In this document: positions 1 to 8,191 of the stretch, in pieces | How the letters are laid out: each line of letters begins with the position of its first letter | How positions within the stretch are numbered: position 1 is the first letter of the stretch | Assembly (NCBI GenBank): GCA_031254035.1 | Contig: JAIRVF010000147.1 | Span: forward strand, 1 to 36,435 | Origin: Paenibacillus sp. | GTDB taxonomy: Bacteria; Bacillota; Bacilli; Paenibacillales; Paenibacillaceae | DNA: 36,435 nucleotides | Direction: 5' to 3' | Notes under the pieces: generated by a model | Seen by the model: only the letters and a program-made list of their open reading frames with translations | Databases searched by the model: none | Told to the model about the DNA's origin: nothing | Made by a program: the position numbers and the translations under genes

Positions 1-12
1 AACTTCATAGTA

Positions 13-72
13 AGCGCCTCCTGTTGGGGTCTAGGCCTTTTGCCTGGTCTCACCCCCATCATACGAGGCGCT
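13..72 (+). terminator. Large nested hairpin, probable terminator of a gene left of the window
   Basis: An outer stem AGCGCCTC (13-20) / GAGGCGCT (65-72) encloses TGGGG (25-29) / CCCCA (54-58) and a tip AGGC (33-36) / GCCT (42-45). CCTGTTTTTG follows on the plus strand, as in an intrinsic terminator. The stem is longer and more interrupted than usual, so another structured RNA or a repeat fragment is possible. No gene upstream is visible in the window. Confidence 0.45.
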
Positions 73-159
73 CCTGTTTTTGTCTAAGCCAATTTTTTAG
101 CGTCCACAGGAATGTTTAGAATACTTAGAAGCTTCATTTCGCCAAAATAACGATCACAT

Positions 160-197
160 GTTTCGTTAGCCATTGCAAGTTCCGTTTGCCATTGCAG
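160..197. repeat. Tandem 19-bp direct repeat
   Basis: Two adjacent 19-bp units (160-178 and 179-197) share the core GCCATTGCA and match at 16 of 19 positions; a partial third copy (GTTTC) follows. They lie just beyond the stop codon of the SLH gene. No function is assigned. The remainder of 1-234 shows only the hairpin at 13-72 and no gene. Confidence 0.6.
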
Positions 198-234
198 GTT
201 TCTTCTGCTACCGCATCGCCCACGCTAAGCCAAG

Positions 235-1548
235 TTATTTTTTTGCGGCAATGGAGAACACAACCGTCTTCTGCGCGTTATCCACCAATGCGTTGACGGT
301 ATAACCACCGACGGTAGCCTGCTTCGACGCCAGCGGGCGTCCCGCCTCTACTTCGGTGCAGATCGAATTGAACCACCGTTGGAAAAGCGCAGCATCATAA
401 GTAAACAGCTGGTTTGTGAACAGCTCAATCGATTCCTTGTTCCGTGCCAGCGCGCCTTCGCGAAGGCGGACCGTGATGCCATATGTATTAAATGTCGGAT
501 CCATCCAGATCGCGGCCTCTTCTTGACGAACCACCGTGCCAGCTCCTACATTCCCAATTCCACTACTTTGCTGTACGGCCTTTTTCTCCTTATCATCCTT
601 GAACAACCGCAGCGTCGTTTCCACAATATCATAGTTGTTTCCGCGCAGCTTGCCAGAATTGATCAAGGTATTATAGGCGTCCCACATCTGCTTGTCAGGG
701 AAAGCCACAATTTTCTGCCCGCCGCCTGCCGTCGGTACCAACCGCTGAAGCTTTTCGGATTCGGGCTTAATCGGAACACGCTTCGTTTTATCTGTCAAAC
801 GGTTCAGAATCACGAGCGACTCCGCACGGGTTACGTAGCGGCCTACGCCAAAGTTCCCGTCCGGATATCCTTGCATAACTCCCTTGATCAGGGACTCTGC
901 AATAAACTTCTGTTCCCGGTCATTCGCGCTCGTTAAATCCCCGTAAGACTGCGCCACCGAGCGGCTGAACTGATCATCCTCAAGAAATTCTGTCTCCTGA
1001 AGTGTATAGTAAATAATTTCCGCCACGTTTTCGCGAGTCATATCCGCCTGAAAATCACTAAAGCGGTTTTTGCTCAAAAAGTTGAGGTCGCTTGCCACGT
1101 CGATGTAAGGTTTAGCCCAATATCCGCTCATGGCAGGTTTAAAGCTGAAATATCGGTAGTCCTGCTTCAAAATCGTCCGGTTTTCTTCGGAAAGCATGTC
1201 GAGAAACGATCCTTTCCAGCTTCGTTCCTGGTTCGGATGGAGATCGCTGAAGGATAAAATTAGCATTTTGATGAACTGGTCTACTTTAACGGGTTCGTTC
1301 GGCCGGAAACTGCCATCCGGGTAGCCATCCAATATTCCCTGCCTTACCATCTCCTCAATCTGTTCTTGAGCCCAATGCCCTTTAATGTCCTTAAAAACTG
1401 CACGCTGAATCGCAGCGCTTGCTGGCGCAGCTGACGCGTAGTTCCCATTGGCTAATCCGGCCTCTCCCAGGACTCCTGTCAAAAGCAGGGCGGATAACAA
1501 TACACGAATCAGAACATACATCTTCTTTTTACCTATCTGGTCTTCCAT
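235..1548 (-). CDS. Secreted S-layer-homology (SLH) domain protein
   Basis: A 437-residue exported protein that probably binds secondary cell-wall polymer through SLH modules. A basic start followed by a hydrophobic segment (about residues 10-30) is a typical signal peptide, with a likely cleavage near the Ala-rich stretch at 37-46. SLH-like modules are visible at about 52-96 (GHWA, DGYPDGSFRP), 140-183 (GYWAKPYID) and 200-252 (GYPDGNFGVGRYVTRAE). Residues 260-437 match no family I recognise and may carry the specific function. The ATG at 1548 is preceded by AGGAGG at 8-nt spacing. It stands alone and is transcribed away from the SGNH gene. Attachment to the cell wall is inferred from the family; the ligand is unknown. 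Confidence 0.85.
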   Translation of the reverse strand: MEDQIGKKKMYVLIRVLLSALLLTGVLGEAGLANGNYASAAPASAAIQRAVFKDIKGHWAQEQIEEMVRQGILDGYPDGSFRPNEPVKVDQFIKMLILSFSDLHPNQERSWKGSFLDMLSEENRTILKQDYRYFSFKPAMSGYWAKPYIDVASDLNFLSKNRFSDFQADMTRENVAEIIYYTLQETEFLEDDQFSRSVAQSYGDLTSANDREQKFIAESLIKGVMQGYPDGNFGVGRYVTRAESLVILNRLTDKTKRVPIKPESEKLQRLVPTAGGGQKIVAFPDKQMWDAYNTLINSGKLRGNNYDIVETTLRLFKDDKEKKAVQQSSGIGNVGAGTVVRQEEAAIWMDPTFNTYGITVRLREGALARNKESIELFTNQLFTYDAALFQRWFNSICTEVEAGRPLASKQATVGGYTVNALVDNAQKTVVFSIAAKK

Positions 1549-2102
1549 TAGTTAGGCCTCCTGCATTAGTCAATCTACGATTGTTTTTTAGGCAAAACAA
1601 GTCACCAATCGTCACTATTATTCAGAAAACCACAATTATCTCGCCTTGTGAATAGGCCGAACGGGTATTGAACAGCACTCACACAATTGGGAACATTTGA
1701 CTAATACATATCAACCAGAATCATGTTTTCTGCAGTATGAAAATAGGCCTGAAGTTTATTAAAATCAGAACTAAATAACTAGCATGTATCGCTTCCCCCT
1801 ATATATGGGAAATGATGATACATACTGTATTCAAGAAATAAATAGCATAAATAAATGCATGACTGAAAGACGACGGGAAAATGATGAAAAACGAAAAATT
1901 GCCAGTGCCTTAAGCACTAGCAATCGGATTAAGAAGTTAAGGGTATACCGAGTTAACCTCCGTTTCCACCTGCAGTGACATGTCATCCTAATTAACATTG
2001 GGCGTTTACTAACTGTGACGAAATCCCGGATTTTTGCTGAATGTGACGAAATCCTGATGTTCCTCCCTGAGCACTTGCCTTAAAGGAATGGACTAATTTA
2101 CA
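1549..2102. other. Intergenic region, divergent promoters expected; direct repeat inside
   Basis: This 554-bp gap separates two divergently transcribed genes. It is AT-rich and contains a small hairpin (AGTGC-CTTAA-GCACT, about 1907-1921) and the direct repeat TGTGACGAAATCC at 2014-2026 and 2042-2054. A 64-codon ORF at 1784-1978 lacks a clear ribosome site and family features, so I do not call it. I could not assign a confident promoter. Confidence 0.5.
2014..2054. repeat. Direct repeat TGTGACGAAATCC, possible operator
   Basis: Two identical 13-bp copies (2014-2026 and 2042-2054), 28 bp apart start to start, sit 50-125 bp upstream of the SGNH hydrolase start. The position suits a regulatory site, but no regulator is identified. 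Confidence 0.5.
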
Positions 2103-2138
2103 ATGAAATATGAGAAAACAAGGAAACGGGGTGATGCT

Positions 2139-2900
2139 GTGGGCGGGTTTAATCTAGACTTTGGGGATGACGGTGCCAAGTATATCGTATCTGGAGATTC
2201 CATCTCCAAAGGGGTCATTTACGACGAGGTTCGAAATAAGTACGTAATATTGGAAAACAATTATGTATCTCTTCTTCAAAATAAACTGAAGGGTGCGGTC
2301 CGCAATACGGCAAGATTCGGAAATACGCTGCTCAGGGGGATAGGCAACCTGAAAAAGGATGTCCAGAAGGAAAAGCCCAACATTGTACTGATCGAGTACG
2401 GCGGAAATGATTGCGATTTTAACTGGAGTGAGATTGCGACGGATCCCGATGCCGAGCATCAACCGAAAACGGACTTTAATACGTTTGAAAAAATGCTCAT
2501 TGAAACGGTTAATGAGCTCAAAAATCAGCAAATTATACCGATCCTCATGAGCCTTCCTCCGCTTAATGCGGATAAGTATTTCAAATGGGTCAGCCAAAAT
2601 AATCCGGAAGCAGAAAGAAACATTATGAAGTGGTTAGGCAGTGTCACCAAAATCTATTGGTGGCAGGAACGCTACAATTCGACCATTCTGAAAGTTTCCG
2701 AGCTGACAAAAACCAAGTACATCGACGTACGCGGCGCTTTTCTTGAACATCCCGACTTCACGAAGTTCTTATGCACCGACGGCATTCATCCGAATGAAGC
2801 CGGGCACCGGATCATTTTCGATAAAGTTGTGGAGTTCGTCAAATCGAATTACAAACAGTTGCTCCAGGATAGTGGCTCTGGTCTCGCTTGCGAATCATGA
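2139..2900 (+). CDS. SGNH/GDSL-family hydrolase
   Basis: A GDSL-type esterase/lipase-like hydrolase. In the numbering of the longer reading from ATG 2103, block I is SGDSISKG with nucleophile Ser33, block III is GGND (Asn102) and block V is DGIHPNEAGH with Asp226 and His229, so the catalytic set is complete. The GTG at 2139 is preferred because GGGGTGAT lies about 5 nt upstream; ATG 2103 would add 12 basic residues and has a poorer site. No signal peptide is visible, so it is probably cytoplasmic. The substrate cannot be read from the sequence; SGNH enzymes act on acyl or acetyl esters of sugars, lipids or thioesters. It ends at a terminator shared with the convergent glgP. Confidence 0.8.
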   Translation: MGGFNLDFGDDGAKYIVSGDSISKGVIYDEVRNKYVILENNYVSLLQNKLKGAVRNTARFGNTLLRGIGNLKKDVQKEKPNIVLIEYGGNDCDFNWSEIATDPDAEHQPKTDFNTFEKMLIETVNELKNQQIIPILMSLPPLNADKYFKWVSQNNPEAERNIMKWLGSVTKIYWWQERYNSTILKVSELTKTKYIDVRGAFLEHPDFTKFLCTDGIHPNEAGHRIIFDKVVEFVKSNYKQLLQDSGSGLACES

Positions 2901-2914
2901 CATAAAAACGTTAA

Positions 2915-2950
2915 AAAAACCGGTGGCCCTCAGGAGGGGTGCCGGTTTTT
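2915..2950. terminator. Bidirectional terminator between SGNH gene and glgP
   Basis: AAAAACCGG (2915-2923) pairs with CCGGTTTTT (2942-2950), with an additional CCCTC/GAGGG pairing inside. Flanking A and T runs make it functional in both directions, which suits two convergent genes. Confidence 0.85.
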
Positions 2951-2966
2951 GACTTTCTGTCTGACA

Positions 2967-5408
2967 TTACTTATGACGGGGCGGACGTACCGGCCGGATA
3001 TTCCAAATGTCGGATGCATACCGGTTGATGGTACAATCACTGGAAAAGAATCCGGCGTGGGCGATATTCACAACGGATTTGGCCGCCCAGGCCTGGGAGT
3101 TCAAATAAGCCCGGCTAACGGCCGCCTGCGCATCCGCATAATCGCCAAAATCACGCAGCACAAAAAATTCGTCGTTATGATCCAGTAGGGATTGGTAAAT
3201 GACCCCGAATTCGCGCTCATGACAGCAAAAAGGGCCGGGAAATACCAGTTGGTCGATGACCCGTTTAATCCTGGGGTCTCGTCTGTACATCTCTCCTGCC
3301 AAATAACCGCCGTATCTGTAATAATTCTGCACCTCTTCCGACCTGAGGCCAAATAGGAACATATTATCGTCACCGAGCAATTTATGCATTTCCACGTTGG
3401 CGCCGTCCAGTGTGCCGATCGTAAGCGCACCGTTTATCATAAACTTCATGTTGCCCGTACCGGATGCCTCTTTGCCGGCCGTAGAAATTTGTTCGCTTAC
3501 ATTGGCGGCGGGAATGATCTTTTCTGCAAGGGAAACTGAATAATTCTCCAAAAAGAGAATCTGAAGCTTTCCCCTCATCTGTGGGTCCTTATTCACGACA
3601 TCGGCGACCACATGAATGAGTTTAATGATGCATTTCGCCAAATAATAACCCGGCGCCGCCTTCGCGCCAAAGATAAATGTACGCGGGACGCGTTCCGCCG
3701 ACGGATCGTCCTTGATATCGTTATATAGATGCATAATGTGCAATATATTCATCAGCTGTCTTTTGTATCCGTGAAGCCGCTTTACCTGCACGTCGAAGAT
3801 GGAATCTGGATCTACCTTCATCCCCTGCTTCTGCCATATATATTCCGCGAGCTGCAGCTTGTTTTTTCGCTTGATACCCATCATTTTATCCTGGAATGCC
3901 GGATCATCTTTGAACACCTCCAGATCATGCAGCTCATTCGGATGCCTGATCCAGCCCGTGCCGATACTTTCGCTAATGGCCTCGCTTAGCTCCGGATTCG
4001 CAAACATCAGCCAGCGGCGATGGGTAATACCGTTGGTTTTATTATTGAACCGTTCCGGAAACAGCTGATAAAACGGCTTCATCACATCATGTTTTAGCAG
4101 CTCCGTATGCAGCTGGGCCACTCCGTTAATGCTGTAGCTGCCAACAACCGCCAGATGGGCCATTTTTACTTGGTCATTTTCGATGATGGCCATTTGGGAA
4201 ACAAGATCCGACTGATCCGGAAAACGTTCCAACAACATGCCGCAAAAACGCTTGTTAATTTCCTCGATGATCATATACACGCGGGGCAGCAGCTCACGCA
4301 GCATATTGACAGGCCATTTTTCCAGCGCTTCGCTGAGGAGCGTATGATTGGTATAGGATACCGTCCGGGTCGTAATATTCCAGGCTTCATCCCATCCGAG
4401 CCCTTTTCCGTCGATGAGGATCCGCATTAGTTCCGGTATGATCAAGGTTGGATGTGTATCGTTAATATGGATGGCCACCTTGTCAGGAAGCTTGCTGTAC
4501 GGAAGACCCAGCTTTTCAAATGTCCGCAGCACGCTTTGAAGCCCTGCCGAGCATAAAAAATACTGCTGTTTCAGGCGGAGAAGTTTACCCTCGTACCTGG
4601 AATCATCAGGATACAGAAATTCGGAGATGGACTCCACTGAACGGTTATAGTCCAAAAATTTATAATAGCTGTCTTCGCCGTTAAGCCGCATTTTGGCCGG
4701 GTCCATCGCCGATTCGGCGCTCCACAGCCGGAGAGTATTCACATGAGGCCGTCTGTACCCGATGACGGGTACATCATATGGTACGGCCCAAACCTTTTCA
4801 TCATGAACCGTATTAAAAACGGTCCGCCCGTTCTCTTCCGAAATTTCCACACGCCCCCAAAAGCTGACTCCGATCCTTTTATCCGCCCGGCGTTCTTCCC
4901 ATACATACCCTCTCTGCAGCCAGTCATCCGGAAACTCGACCTGATGGCCGGCAATGATTTTTTGTTCGAACAGCCCGTATTTATAACGGATACCACAACC
5001 GTGGCCAGCATATTGCAGCGAAGCTAGGGAATCCAGGAAACATGCAGCAAGGCGCCCAAGCCCCCCGTTGCCCAGGCCAGCATCCTGCTCCTGCTCTTCG
5101 ATCTTCCTCAGATCCCAGCCTAAATCCTGTAGTCCATCCCGCACGGTTTCCACCATGCCAAGGTTCAGCATATTATTTCCGAGCATCCGACCGATTAGAA
5201 ACTCCATCGAAAAATAATATACCTGCTTTTCCTGCTGCTTCTTATAGGCTTCATTGGTCTCCGCCCATTGACGACCGATATGCTCGCGGACCAGAATACC
5301 GATAATTTTGTAAATGTCGCCTGCCGTGGCCTCCTCGATGCTATTCCCTAGACGGCTGACCAGCTGTTCTTTGAATGCAGTCTTAAACAATTCCTTGTTG
5401 TTGAACAA
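2967..5408 (-). CDS. glgP: Glycogen/starch/alpha-glucan phosphorylase
   Basis: A PLP-dependent GT35 phosphorylase that releases glucose-1-phosphate from alpha-1,4-glucans. From TTG 5408 it is 813 residues, normal for the family. The PLP site is present as EASGTGNMKF, with the Schiff-base lysine near residue 655; other hallmarks are GLGNGGLGRLA, HINDTHPTL and KTNGITHRRW. The TTG is chosen because AGGAGG sits 9 nt upstream; the longer reading from ATG 5453 would add 15 residues ending in LLL and has no proper ribosome site. It stands alone, without glgB, glgC, glgD or glgA next to it, so it may serve maltodextrin or glycogen breakdown separately from synthesis genes located elsewhere. It shares its terminator with the convergent SGNH gene. 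Confidence 0.95.
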   Translation of the reverse strand: MFNNKELFKTAFKEQLVSRLGNSIEEATAGDIYKIIGILVREHIGRQWAETNEAYKKQQEKQVYYFSMEFLIGRMLGNNMLNLGMVETVRDGLQDLGWDLRKIEEQEQDAGLGNGGLGRLAACFLDSLASLQYAGHGCGIRYKYGLFEQKIIAGHQVEFPDDWLQRGYVWEERRADKRIGVSFWGRVEISEENGRTVFNTVHDEKVWAVPYDVPVIGYRRPHVNTLRLWSAESAMDPAKMRLNGEDSYYKFLDYNRSVESISEFLYPDDSRYEGKLLRLKQQYFLCSAGLQSVLRTFEKLGLPYSKLPDKVAIHINDTHPTLIIPELMRILIDGKGLGWDEAWNITTRTVSYTNHTLLSEALEKWPVNMLRELLPRVYMIIEEINKRFCGMLLERFPDQSDLVSQMAIIENDQVKMAHLAVVGSYSINGVAQLHTELLKHDVMKPFYQLFPERFNNKTNGITHRRWLMFANPELSEAISESIGTGWIRHPNELHDLEVFKDDPAFQDKMMGIKRKNKLQLAEYIWQKQGMKVDPDSIFDVQVKRLHGYKRQLMNILHIMHLYNDIKDDPSAERVPRTFIFGAKAAPGYYLAKCIIKLIHVVADVVNKDPQMRGKLQILFLENYSVSLAEKIIPAANVSEQISTAGKEASGTGNMKFMINGALTIGTLDGANVEMHKLLGDDNMFLFGLRSEEVQNYYRYGGYLAGEMYRRDPRIKRVIDQLVFPGPFCCHEREFGVIYQSLLDHNDEFFVLRDFGDYADAQAAVSRAYLNSQAWAAKSVVNIAHAGFFSSDCTINRYASDIWNIRPVRPPRHK

Positions 5409-5604
5409 AAGAAGTATCCTCCTGACCCTAAAGAGTTGTAAACTCTTGCCCATTCCTTTATCTGTACGCCGCGGAATAGAAAGCTGTTCTCAACGGTTCC
5501 ATCCATTTGTTGGGGAGTACAGAAACCGTTTTTTCTCTTTGATGAACTTCTCCATATATACGTTGGAATGGCCCCGTTCGTGATGAATGTCGGTCACGAC
5601 AAAG

Positions 5605-5643
5605 AAGCCCCAGATGCCAAAATACGAAATGCATCTGGGGCTT
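5605..5643 (-). terminator. Terminator of the AraC-VOC operon
   Basis: AAGCCCCAGATGC (5605-5617) and GCATCTGGGGCTT (5631-5643) form a perfect 13-bp stem with a 13-nt loop. On the minus strand it is followed by CTTTG. It lies about 50 bp past the VOC stop codon. Confidence 0.75.
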
Positions 5644-5692
5644 ACATCATCAGTTCATTTTATTGGCGCATAAATATCGAAATCAAAATAAT

Positions 5693-6106
5693 CTATGCCC
5701 GACAAATCATCAATTTGTTTCCATCCGGGTCCTTCACGACGAACCAATGATCATGCTGTATTTCCGTAACAAGCTCCACACCGAGTTTTTTCATATAATC
5801 CAGTGAGCCTTGTAGATCTTCTGTTAATAACATAAAGGCTGGAGTCTCAATTGGCGGTGCTCCGCCCGGCTGGTCGCCACCCCACATTGGCATTGTATCC
5901 AAAATAATCCCCGCCCCATCCATCATTGGCAGTGGGCATAGGTGACCATTCATTATTTGGGCATCGGCCTCATCCAGCCCTAGAACCCCACAATACCAGC
6001 TTCGAGATTTCTCAATATCCCGAACCGGGACAAAAATACTTCCCACTTTGTTCATAATCGGACTAGTTCTTGAAATACCATCGTTAATTTTTTGTTGCTC
6101 GGCCAT
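5693..6106 (-). CDS. VOC (glyoxalase/bleomycin-resistance fold) family protein
   Basis: A 137-residue VOC protein from ATG 6106, which has GGAGGG at 6-nt spacing. Visible family features are VGSIFVPVRDIEKSRSWYCGVLGL at the first beta-alpha unit and HDHWFVVKDPDGNKLMICRA at the end, with the usual DPDGN turn. Members are metal-dependent lyases, dioxygenases or ligand-binding resistance proteins, and the substrate cannot be read here. The frame stays open upstream to an ATG at 6199, also with an AAGGGG ribosome site; that extension (PIRKESPEGYRPV) resembles the start of a PhnB-like protein. It follows the AraC regulator on the same strand and probably shares its transcript. Confidence 0.8.
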   Translation of the reverse strand: MAEQQKINDGISRTSPIMNKVGSIFVPVRDIEKSRSWYCGVLGLDEADAQIMNGHLCPLPMMDGAGIILDTMPMWGGDQPGGAPPIETPAFMLLTEDLQGSLDYMKKLGVELVTEIQHDHWFVVKDPDGNKLMICRA

Positions 6107-6215
6107 TGATTTCCCTCCATTAATCATTTTTAACGCTTTTGGAACCATAACTGGTCGATAGCCCTCCGGCGATTCCTTGCGTATCGGCATTTGATTCATG
6201 AGCAATCCCCTTATT

Positions 6216-7532
6216 CTAAATTCGTTTAATGATTGGTACGTAGCACTTTACTGACACCTGATCTTCAAAGTCCGTATAATGGGCATACCAATAGCGGCTT
6301 CCATCCAATTCGTAATCTACCGAAGATCCAATCCATCGATAGATTCGTTCAAGAGCACCGGTCATCATACCGTAGGGGCCAGTCGTCAAACATGCATACA
6401 ACCCGCCTTCCAATTGAGTCTCCCGAGTTACATCCTCTTCAGTAGGAACAAATCCCTCTGGCGCGGCTATGTGAACCTCGTATGTGTTACTCTCACCAGG
6501 AGGAAAGCTGCAGCTCATAAATAATTGAAGTCTGCTGTCCCCGGCAAACCCGTTGCGGGATAACCAATCGACGGATTCGTTATCAGCCTGTGATACACAA
6601 TCGTTGCCTTCAGCTCGGAAAGATATTACTTTCACCGGTGGCCGTTCTACGATTTCAATTGTCCTTACTGCCTGTTCGCATCTTACGGGAAGGTAAAGTT
6701 TTAAACGTGAGATTTTGTCACCATATTGCTGGTATTCTTCCAGAAGGCTATGTTCCCCGAGCTCGAATGTGCTTCGCAGCAGCCATTCCGATAGCAGCTG
6801 ATTCCATGCAGCTACAATGACGGTGCCTGTACCCGCTGGTGTGCGAGTAACGGCATAAAGGCCGCCCGGAAATTCGATAGGTTGTAAATTCGGGGCTCCA
6901 GCAAGGAACTCCTTCTCACTGACAGCGGCCAATTGGTAACCAAAGTGATGGGATTCTTTATCCAGATCGACGTTCCAACCAAACAGCCTTATTTGACGTG
7001 AATCGATTCCGCTATTCTTCAAGTGCAATCGAAACATTGTGAGCGCCTCATCTTCCAGTCCAATCACGCTATCAGCCGTGTGAAGATAGCCGATTCTTTT
7101 TAGGGGAGCGAGCTGAATGACCTTGACTCCCGGGTAGCGTTCGGACACCTCCCGTTCTTCCATATAAGCCACACATTCATTCAGATCAATCCGTTCAAAG
7201 CTGAAAATTAATTCTGTCTGCCGGTATAGACCCGGGGTCAGATTAGTATTTCGTTTGAACGTTCTTAAAAAGGTCTGATACGAATCAAAACCGCAGCGAA
7301 ACCCGATATCTATCGTCGGAAGGTCAGTGGAACGTAATAGGAAGGCCGCCTCGCTAGTTCTTCTTTTACGTATGTACTCTTTTACGGGGTGGCCCGTCAT
7401 CGCATAGAACATGCGATACAAATTCGGCACCGACATCGCGGCTGCCGTCGCAATCTGCTCAAGCTCAAGGGGCTCATCAAGGTGTTCCTCAATAAAATCG
7501 ATGGCACGTTGAAAAATTTCGCTAGTATGCAT
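6216..7532 (-). CDS. AraC-family regulator with GyrI-like effector-binding tail
   Basis: A 438-residue regulator. The AraC DNA-binding domain is at the N-terminus (about 8-107): two helix-turn-helix motifs, the second in IDIGFRCGFDSYQTFLRTFKRNTNLTPGLYR. The rest shows two stretches resembling GyrI/BmrR-type effector-binding modules, about 130-285 and 290-438, each with a late GGLYA-type turn (FPGGLYAVTRTPAG; LEGGLYACLTTGPYG). Such modules bind small, often cationic, compounds. The VOC gene lies directly downstream, so the pair may form a small drug- or metabolite-responsive unit. The duplicated effector module is inferred from repeat-like motifs, not from a structural search. Confidence 0.85.
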   Translation of the reverse strand: MHTSEIFQRAIDFIEEHLDEPLELEQIATAAAMSVPNLYRMFYAMTGHPVKEYIRKRRTSEAAFLLRSTDLPTIDIGFRCGFDSYQTFLRTFKRNTNLTPGLYRQTELIFSFERIDLNECVAYMEEREVSERYPGVKVIQLAPLKRIGYLHTADSVIGLEDEALTMFRLHLKNSGIDSRQIRLFGWNVDLDKESHHFGYQLAAVSEKEFLAGAPNLQPIEFPGGLYAVTRTPAGTGTVIVAAWNQLLSEWLLRSTFELGEHSLLEEYQQYGDKISRLKLYLPVRCEQAVRTIEIVERPPVKVISFRAEGNDCVSQADNESVDWLSRNGFAGDSRLQLFMSCSFPPGESNTYEVHIAAPEGFVPTEEDVTRETQLEGGLYACLTTGPYGMMTGALERIYRWIGSSVDYELDGSRYWYAHYTDFEDQVSVKCYVPIIKRI

Positions 7533-7633
7533 ATCGGCCCCCTATTATTTCCTAATACTGGTTGCATCCTTCCGTTGAATTCATCATAGCAAAACGTTTT
7601 TGAAGCGGAGTATACTTTTTTATCAAAAACCTA

Positions 7634-8068
7634 CTACAAATCATAATGCATTCGAGCCAGATACCGTAACCCTTGCTCCTCCGCTGCCTTAGCTCTCTGC
7701 AGCAGTCGAATAGCCGTCTCCGCGGCCCCTGGTTCAGACAGGTCACCACCATGCGGAAAAGGAAAGAGCTCATGCAACTCTCCGAGCGCTGAGGCAACCT
7801 CTGCATAGTGCTTAGCAGCCTCCTCTGCTGAAGCTGCCATATAGCCTGCGTCGAAGCCATAACCGCCGTGCCGCTTGGGCTCCGCGAGCACTCCATTGCG
7901 GAAACGATCACGTACCTCTTGCAGGAATTCCACTGCGAACCGCCGCGCGTCATAGACGTAGAGTGCGTTGTAACTGTTCCCGAGTGGGTCGGCTGACCGC
8001 GTTTCGAAAGCCTGTATCCAGGCATCATAGGCAGCATGCCCAGGCCACCCACGCGCGCAGACTCCCTG
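7634..8068 (-). pseudogene. C-terminal fragment of a larger protein, N-terminus lost
   Basis: The frame is open from 8068, just after an in-frame TAA, to the stop at 7634, but has no start before ATG 7933. Translation of the open part gives GWPGHAAYDAWIQAF, then SYNALYVYDARRFAVEFL and a helical tail LFPFPHGGD...RAKAAEEQGLRYLARM. The sequence therefore belongs to the end of a longer protein. It is vaguely reminiscent of the C-terminal region of BtrH-like (C39-peptidase-fold) proteins, but I am not sure. The tail closely matches the small ORF at 9246-9497. A 99-residue product from ATG 7933 could still be made. It lies downstream of the sigma-VOC gene on the same strand. Confidence 0.55.
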
Positions 8069-8191
8069 TTATACGAAGAAACATGGCGTATATGGACAAT
8101 TCACGAACTTCGCGCAAATACCAAATGCCCCACCTTCCATTATTAACCAAGGCAATCTTTTGGCGCAATCGTTTTTTCAAATGTGGATGAT

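Noticed and set aside
1784..1978. 64-codon plus-strand ORF in the SLH-SGNH gap
   Set aside because: No ribosome site, no family similarity and an AT-rich non-coding appearance.
7552..8052. 166-codon minus-strand ORF
   Set aside because: It overlaps the fragment at 7634-8068 in another frame. The composition (many Met, Arg, Ser) is typical of an out-of-frame reading, while the other frame shows family-like sequence.
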